Source of the DNA: JBGSKV01 sp041740975
Lineage (GTDB): Bacteria > Bdellovibrionota_B > Oligoflexia > Oligoflexales > JALZUQ01
DNA length: 26,464 nucleotides
Direction of reading: 5' to 3'
Assembly (NCBI GenBank): GCA_041740975.1
Contig: JBGSKV010000036.1
Coordinates: 1-26,464 of the forward strand
The position numbers were made by a program, and so were the translations under genes. Shown here one piece after another: positions 16,829 to 23,545 of the stretch (position 1 is the first letter of the stretch; each line of letters begins with the position of its first letter). A model generated the notes under the pieces. That model did no database searches. It saw nothing but the letters and a program-made list of their open reading frames with translations, and was not told the DNA's origin.

Positions 16829-18013
16829 GTGGACCCCGTTTTTAATATATTTACCGACATCGGCCAAACGGCAATGCAGCAATACCATCAGTTGGGAGTG
16901 GCGTACCTCATTTTTGTGCCGCTGGCTGTTTTGTTGACTTGTGTCAGTATTATGTTCCTTGTTGTGCGATATCGTCGGCGTGGCGTCATTCGAGATCTTG
17001 AGCGCCTCGATAAAGAGCTGAGTTCCAAAAGAGAAGCCTCGATTGTCGAAGAAGAGACTCTGGCATTGCCGCCGGACGTTGCGGAAGTCCGGGCACTTGA
17101 TCACAGCAATTGGCTTAAGCGATTGCAAGTCGGGCTCACCAAAAGCCGCGAGAGTCTGACACTCAATTTGTCGCGCGCTCTGACGGGAAAGACCAAAATT
17201 GACGACGATGTTTTGGAAACCTTGCACGAGCAACTTTACCGCGCTGATATTGGCGTCAAAACTGTCGACCGTCTCGTTGACGGTGTTCGGACAAATTTAC
17301 AAAATTCCGAGCGGGGAGATATGACGGCGATCGTTGATTGTTTACGATCACAAGTTGTGGATATTTTTTCAAAGAATGAGAAACCTCTCAATATTCCCGT
17401 GAATGGTCCTTGGGTCATATTAATTGTCGGAGTCAATGGAGTCGGCAAGACAACAACCATTGGAAAACTCGCGGCGCATTTTTTGGCTAGTGGTAAAACG
17501 GTGCTATTAGCAGCTGCCGATACCTATCGTGCCGCTGCCATTGATCAGTTAAAAGTTTGGGGAAAGCGCCTCAATATAGATGTCATCGCCCATAAGGAAG
17601 GAAGTGACCCGGCCGCGGTCGCTTATGATGGCGTGAAAGCTGCTATGGCCCGATCGACGGATGTATTGTTGATTGATACAGCGGGTCGACTGCACAGTAA
17701 AACAGAACTCATGGATGAACTTGCGAAAATAAAACGAGTTATTGGCAGAGATCTTCCTGAGGCTCCTCACGAAATATGGTTAGTGATCGACGCCACGACG
17801 GGTCAAAATGCTTTTATGCAAACGCAGGCATTTAAAGATGTGGTTGATCTGACGGGAACGATTATCACAAAACTGGATGGCACTGCCAAAGGCGGAGTGG
17901 TGATCGGAGTAAGTGATCAGTTTGGATTTCCCATTCGGTATGTAGGTGTTGGAGAAAAAGCTGCCGATCTTCGGACTTTTTCGGCTTTGGACTATGCTAA
18001 TTCATTGCTGTGA
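16829..18013 (+). CDS. ftsY: Signal recognition particle receptor FtsY
   Basis: FtsY docks SRP-ribosome complexes at the membrane. The 394-residue protein has a predicted transmembrane segment at about 23-47 (GVAYLIFVPLAVLLT) followed by RYRRR, then the N domain and the SRP-GTPase G domain: P-loop GVNGVGKTT (about 200-208), DTYRAAAIDQL, DTAGR (about 282), TKLDG (about 347) and GVGEKAADL. All GTPase motifs are intact. I chose GTG at 16829 because GGGAG lies 8 nt upstream; ATG 16874 would just clip 15 residues and keep the membrane segment. Many FtsY proteins instead have an acidic A domain, so the N-terminal anchor is a variant worth noting. It converges with uppP, with stops 2 nt apart. Confidence 0.93.
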   Translation: MDPVFNIFTDIGQTAMQQYHQLGVAYLIFVPLAVLLTCVSIMFLVVRYRRRGVIRDLERLDKELSSKREASIVEEETLALPPDVAEVRALDHSNWLKRLQVGLTKSRESLTLNLSRALTGKTKIDDDVLETLHEQLYRADIGVKTVDRLVDGVRTNLQNSERGDMTAIVDCLRSQVVDIFSKNEKPLNIPVNGPWVILIVGVNGVGKTTTIGKLAAHFLASGKTVLLAAADTYRAAAIDQLKVWGKRLNIDVIAHKEGSDPAAVAYDGVKAAMARSTDVLLIDTAGRLHSKTELMDELAKIKRVIGRDLPEAPHEIWLVIDATTGQNAFMQTQAFKDVVDLTGTIITKLDGTAKGGVVIGVSDQFGFPIRYVGVGEKAADLRTFSALDYANSLL

Positions 18014-18015
18014 AT

Positions 18016-18831
18016 TTAACTTGCTTTTGTGAAGTACAAAAACACGATGAGTGCCGCCAAAAGACAACGATAAATAGCAAACCAAACAAAGCTGAAGCGT
18101 TGCAAAAATAATAGTAAAAAATGAATAGTGCTTATTCCGGCCACAAATGAGGCAGCCACACCAACATAAAATTCAGAGTGGTTTATCGACTGTGAAAAAA
18201 TGCTTGGGGCTTTCATCAATGACGCGCCAACGACGACGGGCGTTCCTAAAAGAAATGAAAATTTTGCGGCCGAAACTCGGTCGAATCCCAGGTATCGTGC
18301 GGTAAGAATGGTGGCGCCACTTCGAGAAACGCCCGGGATGAGTGCGCAGGCCTGGGCGATCCCAATCATAAGTGCATTGACTATGGACAGCTGGCTTAGA
18401 TCTTTGTCCTGCGGAGAGCGCTTGTCACTCCACCATAGTAGAATCCCGACCACGACCAGGGGGCCCGCGACTGAAAGAGGATTATGGAAATAGAGTTCAA
18501 TTTTCTTTTCAAACAAAATACCTAGTATGCCGGCCGGTATCGACCCAATGAAGATAGCGGGTATCAAGACTTGAGATTCGAAGGATTTTTCACGATAAAA
18601 AATCCAACGAAAGGTTTGAAACGCAATTGCCCGCCAGTCTTTGTGGAAATAAATCAAGACGGCGAGTGCTGTCCCGAAATGCAAGGCAACATTCATTTCT
18701 AGTGAAAGAGGATCACCTTTGACTAACCATGAACTAACGATGAGGTGTCCCGAACTGGAAATAGGTAAGAATTCAGTGATGCCCTGAAGAATTCCTAACC
18801 ACAATGCGTATAATAGTTCAAATAGACTCAT
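18016..18831 (-). CDS. uppP: Undecaprenyl-diphosphate phosphatase
   Basis: UppP (BacA) removes a phosphate from undecaprenyl diphosphate so the lipid carrier for peptidoglycan can be reused, and raises bacitracin tolerance. The 271-residue integral membrane protein is the usual length. It has the signatures GITEFLPISSSGH (17-29, with catalytic Glu20) and PGVSRSGAT (166-174), plus about eight hydrophobic segments. The start at 18831 lacks a strong ribosome site. It is transcribed toward ftsY, and its upstream region is shared with the promoter of the small membrane protein at 18931. Confidence 0.95.
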   Translation of the reverse strand: MSLFELLYALWLGILQGITEFLPISSSGHLIVSSWLVKGDPLSLEMNVALHFGTALAVLIYFHKDWRAIAFQTFRWIFYREKSFESQVLIPAIFIGSIPAGILGILFEKKIELYFHNPLSVAGPLVVVGILLWWSDKRSPQDKDLSQLSIVNALMIGIAQACALIPGVSRSGATILTARYLGFDRVSAAKFSFLLGTPVVVGASLMKAPSIFSQSINHSEFYVGVAASFVAGISTIHFLLLFLQRFSFVWFAIYRCLLAALIVFLYFTKAS

Positions 18832-18862
18832 GTTTTGAGAATATCACAGGCATTCTAAAATC

Positions 18863-18891
18863 TTGAGCTAAAATGACATTGTGAGTAAGAT
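18863..18891 (+). promoter_or_regulatory. Probable sigma70-type promoter for the small membrane protein
   Basis: TTGAGC (18863-18868), a 17-nt spacer and TAAGAT (18886-18891) precede the start codon at 18931 by about 40 nt, with GGTGGAG just before the ATG. Confidence 0.5.
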
Positions 18892-18930
18892 CACTGCGAA
18901 GTGCATTTCCCGAATCTAGGTGGAGTCAAA

Positions 18931-19203
18931 ATGTCGATTGTTGTCATTGAAAAAGATCAGTACATGCCTGCCCGGCAAATCGCGCGCATGGAAGAAAAGA
19001 AAATAGATGTCCGTTTTCAGCTGAACAAATGGACCATGCGCGGATTGTTTCCGCAAAAATTGGTCTCATTGATCATCGCTGCAATTATAGTTCCACTTCT
19101 TATTTTCTGGTTTGTGCTCATCGCTGGAATCTTTTTTTCATTCGCACTTTGCCTGACTATGCTGAAAGTCCTGGGGCAAGTGTTTTCACGGTGGCGAGCG
19201 TAA
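18931..19203 (+). CDS. Small membrane protein of unknown function
   Basis: The protein has 90 residues. The N-terminal 40 are charged (EKDQYMPARQIARMEEKK), followed by a hydrophobic stretch at about 44-80 long enough for one long or two short membrane helices, and a short basic tail (SRWRA). There is no signal-peptide cleavage site, so it should stay in the inner membrane with the charged head on one side. I recognise no family. The start at 18931 is set by AGGTGGAG. The TAA stop is the first three bases of the perfect inverted repeat at 19201, so the repeat insertion may have set or replaced the original C terminus. Confidence 0.65.
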   Translation: MSIVVIEKDQYMPARQIARMEEKKIDVRFQLNKWTMRGLFPQKLVSLIIAAIIVPLLIFWFVLIAGIFFSFALCLTMLKVLGQVFSRWRA

Positions 19204-19303
19204 TTCGGGGACACATAACTAATTTGTTCAAAAAAAAGCCCCCGCATCTGATTATGATGCGAGGTCTTTTTTTTGAACAAATTAGTTATGTGTCCCCGAA
19301 TTA
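19201..19303. repeat. Perfect 37-bp palindromic repeat (REPIN-like) acting as a two-way terminator
   Basis: Arms 19201-19237 and 19267-19303 are exact inverse complements. Each begins TAATTCGGGGACACATAACT and runs through GTTCA and eight A residues. The 29-base centre holds a second small hairpin (GCATC-N7-GATGC). The GGGGACACA head resembles motifs I associate with REP sequences mobilised by Y1 REP-associated transposases; that link is from memory, and no transposase is present here. The structure has a stem flanked by A and T tracts on both sides, so it should terminate transcription from both converging genes. Both genes use the outermost TAA of the arms as their stop codon. Confidence 0.9.
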
Positions 19304-19771
19304 CTGCGCAAGGTAGCGTTCGCAATCCAGGTCAGCCACGATGGTTTCGCCATTGCGAAGAGAAATCACGGCTAATGCTGTGGTTAAAGAACCTTTTTCG
19401 AAGTTATCGCCATAGACGTGGTCAACGCTGAGGTCGATGGTTGCGATTTCACCAAGGCGTGTACCAGCAACGAACTCACCTTTGCGTCCGCTGTCATTGA
19501 AGCGAAGGTCAACTTTTGCGAGATAGTTCGAGCCTTCGTTTGAGAGAGTGTTCGAGACGTCGCGGAAAATGGCGATCGTGCGGCGACCTTGGCCGACGGT
19601 AGGGTTCGATAAAATCATAACGGCTGCGTTACGAGTTCCCATCTTCGGGGACGTGTGGTTGTAGACTTTGACGTTCAAGTCATGATCAATTGCCGAGCAG
19701 ATGAAACCATCGGCCAAAGCTGGGGTGGAAAGCGCGCCTACCATTGCTAGTGTCAAAAGTGCCTTTTTCAT
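19301..19771 (-). CDS. Small exported protein, possibly a Bdellovibrio-lineage family
   Basis: The protein has 156 residues. The signal peptide is short and classical (MKKALLTLAMVGALSTPALA-D, cleavage near residue 20). The mature part has cysteines at FICS and DCER, near the two ends, so a disulfide closing the domain is plausible. The middle alternates beta-type strands (AAVMILSN, YLAKVDLRFND, TIDLSVDHVYG). I associate this type of small secreted protein with Bdellovibrio, but cannot name a function. AAGGAG lies 7 nt before the ATG, an excellent site. A TTGGAT / TATAAA pair upstream (19822-19851) is a likely promoter. It is divergent from the LysR-type regulator and may be its target. Confidence 0.8.
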   Translation of the reverse strand: MKKALLTLAMVGALSTPALADGFICSAIDHDLNVKVYNHTSPKMGTRNAAVMILSNPTVGQGRRTIAIFRDVSNTLSNEGSNYLAKVDLRFNDSGRKGEFVAGTRLGEIATIDLSVDHVYGDNFEKGSLTTALAVISLRNGETIVADLDCERYLAQ

Positions 19772-19821
19772 TTTTAAACTCCTTATATGTAAAATTTAAA
19801 AGGTTCGTTTGGTATGCGACG

Positions 19822-19851
19822 TTTATAGGGCAGCTGTCGTTATCTATCCAA
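19822..19851 (-). promoter_or_regulatory. Probable promoter for the small exported protein
   Basis: On the minus strand TTGGAT (19851-19846), an 18-nt spacer and TATAAA (19827-19822) lie about 50 nt before the start at 19771. The interval to the divergent regulator at 19894 is the natural place for its binding sites. Confidence 0.45.
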
Positions 19852-19893
19852 TACATAGTAGACATTTTATTATTCATTATATACATACATGGG

Positions 19894-20679
19894 ATGGACT
19901 ATCTTAACTGGGAACTTTCTATTTTGAGCCGGGCCGTGGCGCACAAGAATTTGTCGACGGCGGCGCAGCACATTCATATCAGCCAACCTCAGCTTTCTCG
20001 CATTATTGCTAAACTTGAACATTCTTTTGAAATGACGTTGTTAGATCGCGATGCCAAACGAAAATCCGGATGGACGCCAAGCGCTTTTGATCTGGCGAAC
20101 CTATACTCGAAAACTTTCAAACAATTTCAAAAGTCAGTAGACGTGTTATCGCGTTCCGGATATCCGGATCACATTGCTATTGGGGTTTTAGAGGGCCTCG
20201 CACCTTTGGGTGTTAAATTAGCTCGGCATTGTTTTGAGAAGTTAAAGTTTCAGGCAGTCGAATTGGATGTGTACGATCAAAACGATATCGAGAATAGTTT
20301 TTTGCGAGGTGACCTTCAAGTGATTCTGAGTTCTAGAACGCCAGGTCTTAAAAAATATAAATTCATGGAGCATTTAGGTTATCAATCTTTAACGAAGGTA
20401 AAATCTTCAGATCCGTTTGCCGTGATGAGTCCGTTTGAATTTGCGACGAGTTTGCACGGAGTGAAAAAGAAGAAATCAGCGAGCCAACTCACTTTCGTAA
20501 GTAACTCACTAGCCCTGCGCCGCTTTTGGCTGGATAATCACGGTGGCAACGGCCTGGTCCCTTCCGAGCTTTATCGCCGAAAGAAAGAGACAGAAAACGA
20601 ACTGGAAGTTCTCTTGATAGCCGAAGAAACTTTGTCCCCAAAGCTTTGGGAGCACTTAGTCACCTTTCCTCAAGGTTGA
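19894..20679 (+). CDS. Short LysR-type transcriptional regulator
   Basis: The protein has 261 residues. Its N terminus carries the LysR winged helix-turn-helix (NLSTAAQHIHISQPQLSRII, 19-38, then AKLEHSFEMTLLDRD), preceded by YLNWELSILSRAV. The effector-binding part is about 40 residues shorter than in most LysR proteins and is weakly conserved, so the ligand cannot be guessed. The ATG at 19894 has no ribosome site, but the preceding 30 bases are extremely AT-rich with TATATA, so transcription may begin at or close to the ATG (leaderless). The open frame extends 50 codons upstream, through the divergent gene's leader, and is rejected as non-coding. The neighbouring exported protein gene is the obvious candidate target. 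Confidence 0.8.
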   Translation: MDYLNWELSILSRAVAHKNLSTAAQHIHISQPQLSRIIAKLEHSFEMTLLDRDAKRKSGWTPSAFDLANLYSKTFKQFQKSVDVLSRSGYPDHIAIGVLEGLAPLGVKLARHCFEKLKFQAVELDVYDQNDIENSFLRGDLQVILSSRTPGLKKYKFMEHLGYQSLTKVKSSDPFAVMSPFEFATSLHGVKKKKSASQLTFVSNSLALRRFWLDNHGGNGLVPSELYRRKKETENELEVLLIAEETLSPKLWEHLVTFPQG

Positions 20680-20911
20680 GGGATATCGGATTCAAGGGAC
20701 AAATCTGTCCAACTGCCTCCGGGTGTGTTTCCCATTTAGGGCCAAATCTGTAGTTTCATCTCAGATCTAACTTATTGAATTAGCTGCGTTTTTAATGGGT
20801 TCGTGCGAAACCTTAAAATGCTTCCTAAAGAATGAGCCCCCCCGTGTCGAATGAAATTTTGTCTATTCGTAAACTCGTAGCTTTCACGATTAACTGAAAA
20901 TAGGGTGGCAT

Positions 20912-23194
20912 ATGACATCATCATTTATAAAGGCACTTTGGTTGGCAATACTCGCCACGCAGTTTTCCTGCGGTGGAAGCACAACCTTTTCTGGCATGAC
21001 ACCAGACTTGAGTCCTAAAGATGAAGAAGAGGATCCGAACAACAATGACGAAGGTAATCCTTTAGGTGAACTCGAAGGTACGAAATACACCATCACTGCT
21101 GAAGTCCGTGAGTCAAAGAAAAAGTACGAACCCGTCGAGTTGATGTTTGTTTTGGATGACAGCCGCTCGATGCAAGATAACATCGCGAAATTGTCAAACG
21201 CCATGGATAACTTCTTCCTCAAAATTGGCTCTGCAGAAGTTGAATATAACGCGCGCGTCATCACACTGAGTATGTTGCAGAATCAAATGGTTGACGTGCC
21301 AAGTACGACTTTCAAATCAGTTTCCCAAGTTTTTGGTGCCGAAAAGCCGAACTATAATCGAGGCGCGTTAGAAACACTTTATAAAAATGCGGCTTTCGCA
21401 TCCAGCCAGTCAGGACATCAGGCGCTAAAGAACGCCCTACAGGCGGTGACTGGAAATACTATGATTGAAAATGAGCCCGGCATTTGTTTGGCTCTCGATT
21501 ATTTGAACTGGAACATGAACTCGACCACTCCTGGAATAAAGCGATTTTCTGACAAACAGAAGCTGCACGTCATTTTTCTAAGTGATGAAGACAACGCGGA
21601 GCAATATATTGAGCGCAACGCCTCTGGTGCAGTCGTGGGAAGCAAAGATTTAATTTGTTATCAAGATCGTAAGTTAAAAAATGAATGTGTTCAAACCAAA
21701 TACAAAAAAGTACGGACTAATGAAAAATATTCTCCGACTTGGTCAGAACCAGTAACAACTCGCAAGCATCAATACAAAGTGAAATATCAAAATGACCGCA
21801 ACTTTTGTATGGGTCAGGGCGTAAATGATGTGAATGCCCACATCGGCAAGCTTTTTTACGACGCGAACTGTGTCACCCAAAAGTTGCGCTGCGATATTCC
21901 ATCTGTGAAGGAATATTCGTGCTCCGCAACAGGACTGGCTAACCATATAAGCACTTCTAATATTTCGTCTTCGTACAAATATTGCAATACTCCGGATCAA
22001 TTCGTTTGCAATACCATGGTTGATGGTCAGATTGTTCCGGTTGATAAAACTCTTAATGAAGCTATTGCATTAATGAATTTGGGAGTCACTTGTAATCCCA
22101 AGGGTTCGGCGCTTTCGAAGAAGTTCTTGACCAATGCCAATGCGACAAAATTGGGTGGTTATTGCAGCGCGATTACCTGTTCGGTTTCAAAATATCACCA
22201 AGGCGATATCCTTCAAAAAGACCTCAATGCCTTAGTTCATAAGAATTGCGTTGTTATCGAAGAAAATAATGATGCCAAGACTTACTTTACGTTGAATAAG
22301 CCGGGTGCCAAAGTCTTGGGCGTGAATGTAGCTAGTCCGGCGCCTCGCCTAGAAGATTTAAATAGACCCGCTAGCGAAATTGCCAATTCTTGGTACTGTG
22401 GTCCAATTGGTTTTACTCCGCCAGCTTGCGTCATCCCAACATTTGCTCGGGTAAGCGACCCAACCATCATCAATGAATTGACATTTGAGCACGCAGAGGC
22501 GCCACAAAGCGATCTACGCGCACAAGTCGCAAGGCTGAAAGGTATTGCTCTCGATTCGATTACCGAAGTTGTGTACACGGAGTTGGTTTCGACTGCTGGT
22601 GTAGTTAGATCTTTACCGGTAACAACAGTTGCTCCGGCCGCAGACGATCCCATGCGATCACTGCCAGGATTCAAAGAAAACTATACTTACACGGAAACAA
22701 ACGTTGATGACCCGGCTGGTCCACTGACTCGTGAAGACTGTACTGTACTGACATCAGAAAAACGCGAGATTATACCGACCGCCTACAACGTAAACAACTT
22801 AGTCAAAGAACTGTATCCACTCATGTCGATTACTTGGCACTCGATTGTCAATCGCGATGGAAAAAGCTGCAGCGGTTTGAGCGAATCAAATGTTTCGAGA
22901 GGCTTGGCTTACGAAAGGCTTTCGCAACTTAGTCAGGGTAACGTGGCAGATATCTGCGACGACAAATTTGATAACTTTATTGTAGATCTTAGTAACAGCA
23001 TCATTGAAGAAGTAGAACTATCTTACAATGTACCGGATGAATTCAAGTCAAAAGGTGTATTGAAAGCTGTCAACAAGACGACTTCTAAAGAAATGTTTGA
23101 AGGAAAAGACTGGGCTGTGATCGATGGTATCGTTAGATTCGAAAAAACAGCCATTCGAAAAGGTGACAAAGTCGAAATTATCTTCGAGAAATAA
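20912..23194 (+). CDS. Large lipoprotein with a von Willebrand factor A domain
   Basis: The protein has 760 residues. The signal peptide ends at TQFSC (Cys20); the lipobox is looser than consensus but the Cys is well placed. An acidic Asp/Glu/Asn stretch (36-50) serves as linker. The VWA domain begins near 75 (VELMFVLDDSRSM) and carries the metal-ion MIDAS motif D82-x-S84-x-S86 and a second acidic site in HVIFLSDEDN. It is followed by a region rich in cysteines (about 245-500: CVQTKYKK, CMGQG, CDIPSVKEYSC, CNTPDQFVC, CNPKG, CSAITC), probably disulfide-stabilised insertions. The far end (700-760) is a beta-rich tail. VWA lipoproteins commonly mediate adhesion or assembly; here that is inference. 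AGGGTGG lies 4 nt before the ATG. Confidence 0.82.
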   Translation: MTSSFIKALWLAILATQFSCGGSTTFSGMTPDLSPKDEEEDPNNNDEGNPLGELEGTKYTITAEVRESKKKYEPVELMFVLDDSRSMQDNIAKLSNAMDNFFLKIGSAEVEYNARVITLSMLQNQMVDVPSTTFKSVSQVFGAEKPNYNRGALETLYKNAAFASSQSGHQALKNALQAVTGNTMIENEPGICLALDYLNWNMNSTTPGIKRFSDKQKLHVIFLSDEDNAEQYIERNASGAVVGSKDLICYQDRKLKNECVQTKYKKVRTNEKYSPTWSEPVTTRKHQYKVKYQNDRNFCMGQGVNDVNAHIGKLFYDANCVTQKLRCDIPSVKEYSCSATGLANHISTSNISSSYKYCNTPDQFVCNTMVDGQIVPVDKTLNEAIALMNLGVTCNPKGSALSKKFLTNANATKLGGYCSAITCSVSKYHQGDILQKDLNALVHKNCVVIEENNDAKTYFTLNKPGAKVLGVNVASPAPRLEDLNRPASEIANSWYCGPIGFTPPACVIPTFARVSDPTIINELTFEHAEAPQSDLRAQVARLKGIALDSITEVVYTELVSTAGVVRSLPVTTVAPAADDPMRSLPGFKENYTYTETNVDDPAGPLTREDCTVLTSEKREIIPTAYNVNNLVKELYPLMSITWHSIVNRDGKSCSGLSESNVSRGLAYERLSQLSQGNVADICDDKFDNFIVDLSNSIIEEVELSYNVPDEFKSKGVLKAVNKTTSKEMFEGKDWAVIDGIVRFEKTAIRKGDKVEIIFEK

Positions 23195-23209
23195 CTTGCG
23201 TAAACTACT

Positions 23210-23244
23210 CCTTACCATGCAACTCAAATATGTGCATGGTAAGG
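23210..23244. repeat. REP-like hairpin after the VWA lipoprotein gene
   Basis: CCTTACCATGCA (23210-23221) pairs perfectly with TGCATGGTAAGG (23233-23244) across an 11-base loop. The 3' side continues ACTGACCCCAACCCC, and the 5' side does not match it. There is no T tract, so it is not a standard intrinsic terminator. The stem plus GGGGTCA-like tail (read on the other strand) is REP-like. Confidence 0.7.
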
Positions 23245-23437
23245 ACTGACCCCAACCCCAAAGGCCTCCTCACACAAAATTTCCAATCTTCACTTCAAAA
23301 TTTCTACCTAGGTAATTCTTACCTATTCTTTAATTGGCCAATCAGAAAACTAGCTGGACTGGTTGATGGAATTGGCGAAAATGGTAAATCGACTAATATG
23401 TAAGCATTCAATTTTACAGCAACCGAGTCTATTAAAT

Positions 23438-23466
23438 TTGGATTAGCAGCTGTGCTAATGTAAATA
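23438..23466 (+). promoter_or_regulatory. Possible promoter with an embedded inverted repeat, upstream of the DHH gene
   Basis: TTGGAT (23438-23443), a 17-nt spacer and TAAATA (23461-23466) are weak promoter elements. The spacer is filled by ATTAGCA-GCTG-TGCTAAT (23442-23459), a position where a bound repressor would block polymerase. Confidence 0.3.
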
Positions 23467-23482
23467 AAGACCCATAAGAGCC

Positions 23483-23514
23483 GAAAAGGTTGCTAAGCCC
23501 GATTAGCCCTTTTC
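23483..23514 (+). promoter_or_regulatory. Leader hairpin before the DHH gene
   Basis: GAAAAGG (23483-23489) pairs with CCTTTTC (23508-23514), and inside it GCTAA (23492-23496) pairs with TTAGC (23503-23507) around a 6-base loop, with a 2-base bulge. The hairpin ends 31 nt before the start codon. It could be an RNA structure in the leader or a second binding site that shares the TTAGC half-site with the inverted repeat at 23443-23458. Confidence 0.45.
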
Positions 23515-23545
23515 AAGAAATTGCACACTCCACGAAGAGTAAAAC

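Larger units (their letters stand above)
23195..23545. other. Longest gene-free interval, 351 bases
   Basis: This holds, in order: a 12-bp REP-like hairpin (23210-23244), the palindromes TACCTAGGTA (23305-23314) and ATTGGCCAAT (23333-23342), an AGGTAA/TTACCT pair (23310-23324), and two spaced TTAGC/GCTAA inverted repeats before the DHH gene. No credible small gene was found in it. Confidence 0.8.

Noticed and set aside
16712..17233. Minus-strand extension of the outer-membrane protein by 174 codons
   Set aside because: It would overlap the 5' half of ftsY, bury the signal peptide, and has no ribosome site; 16711 fits.
20680..20911. Short repeats of CAAATCTGT in the gap before the VWA gene
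   Set aside because: Two 9-base copies and a 5-bp hairpin do not exceed chance expectation enough to call an element.
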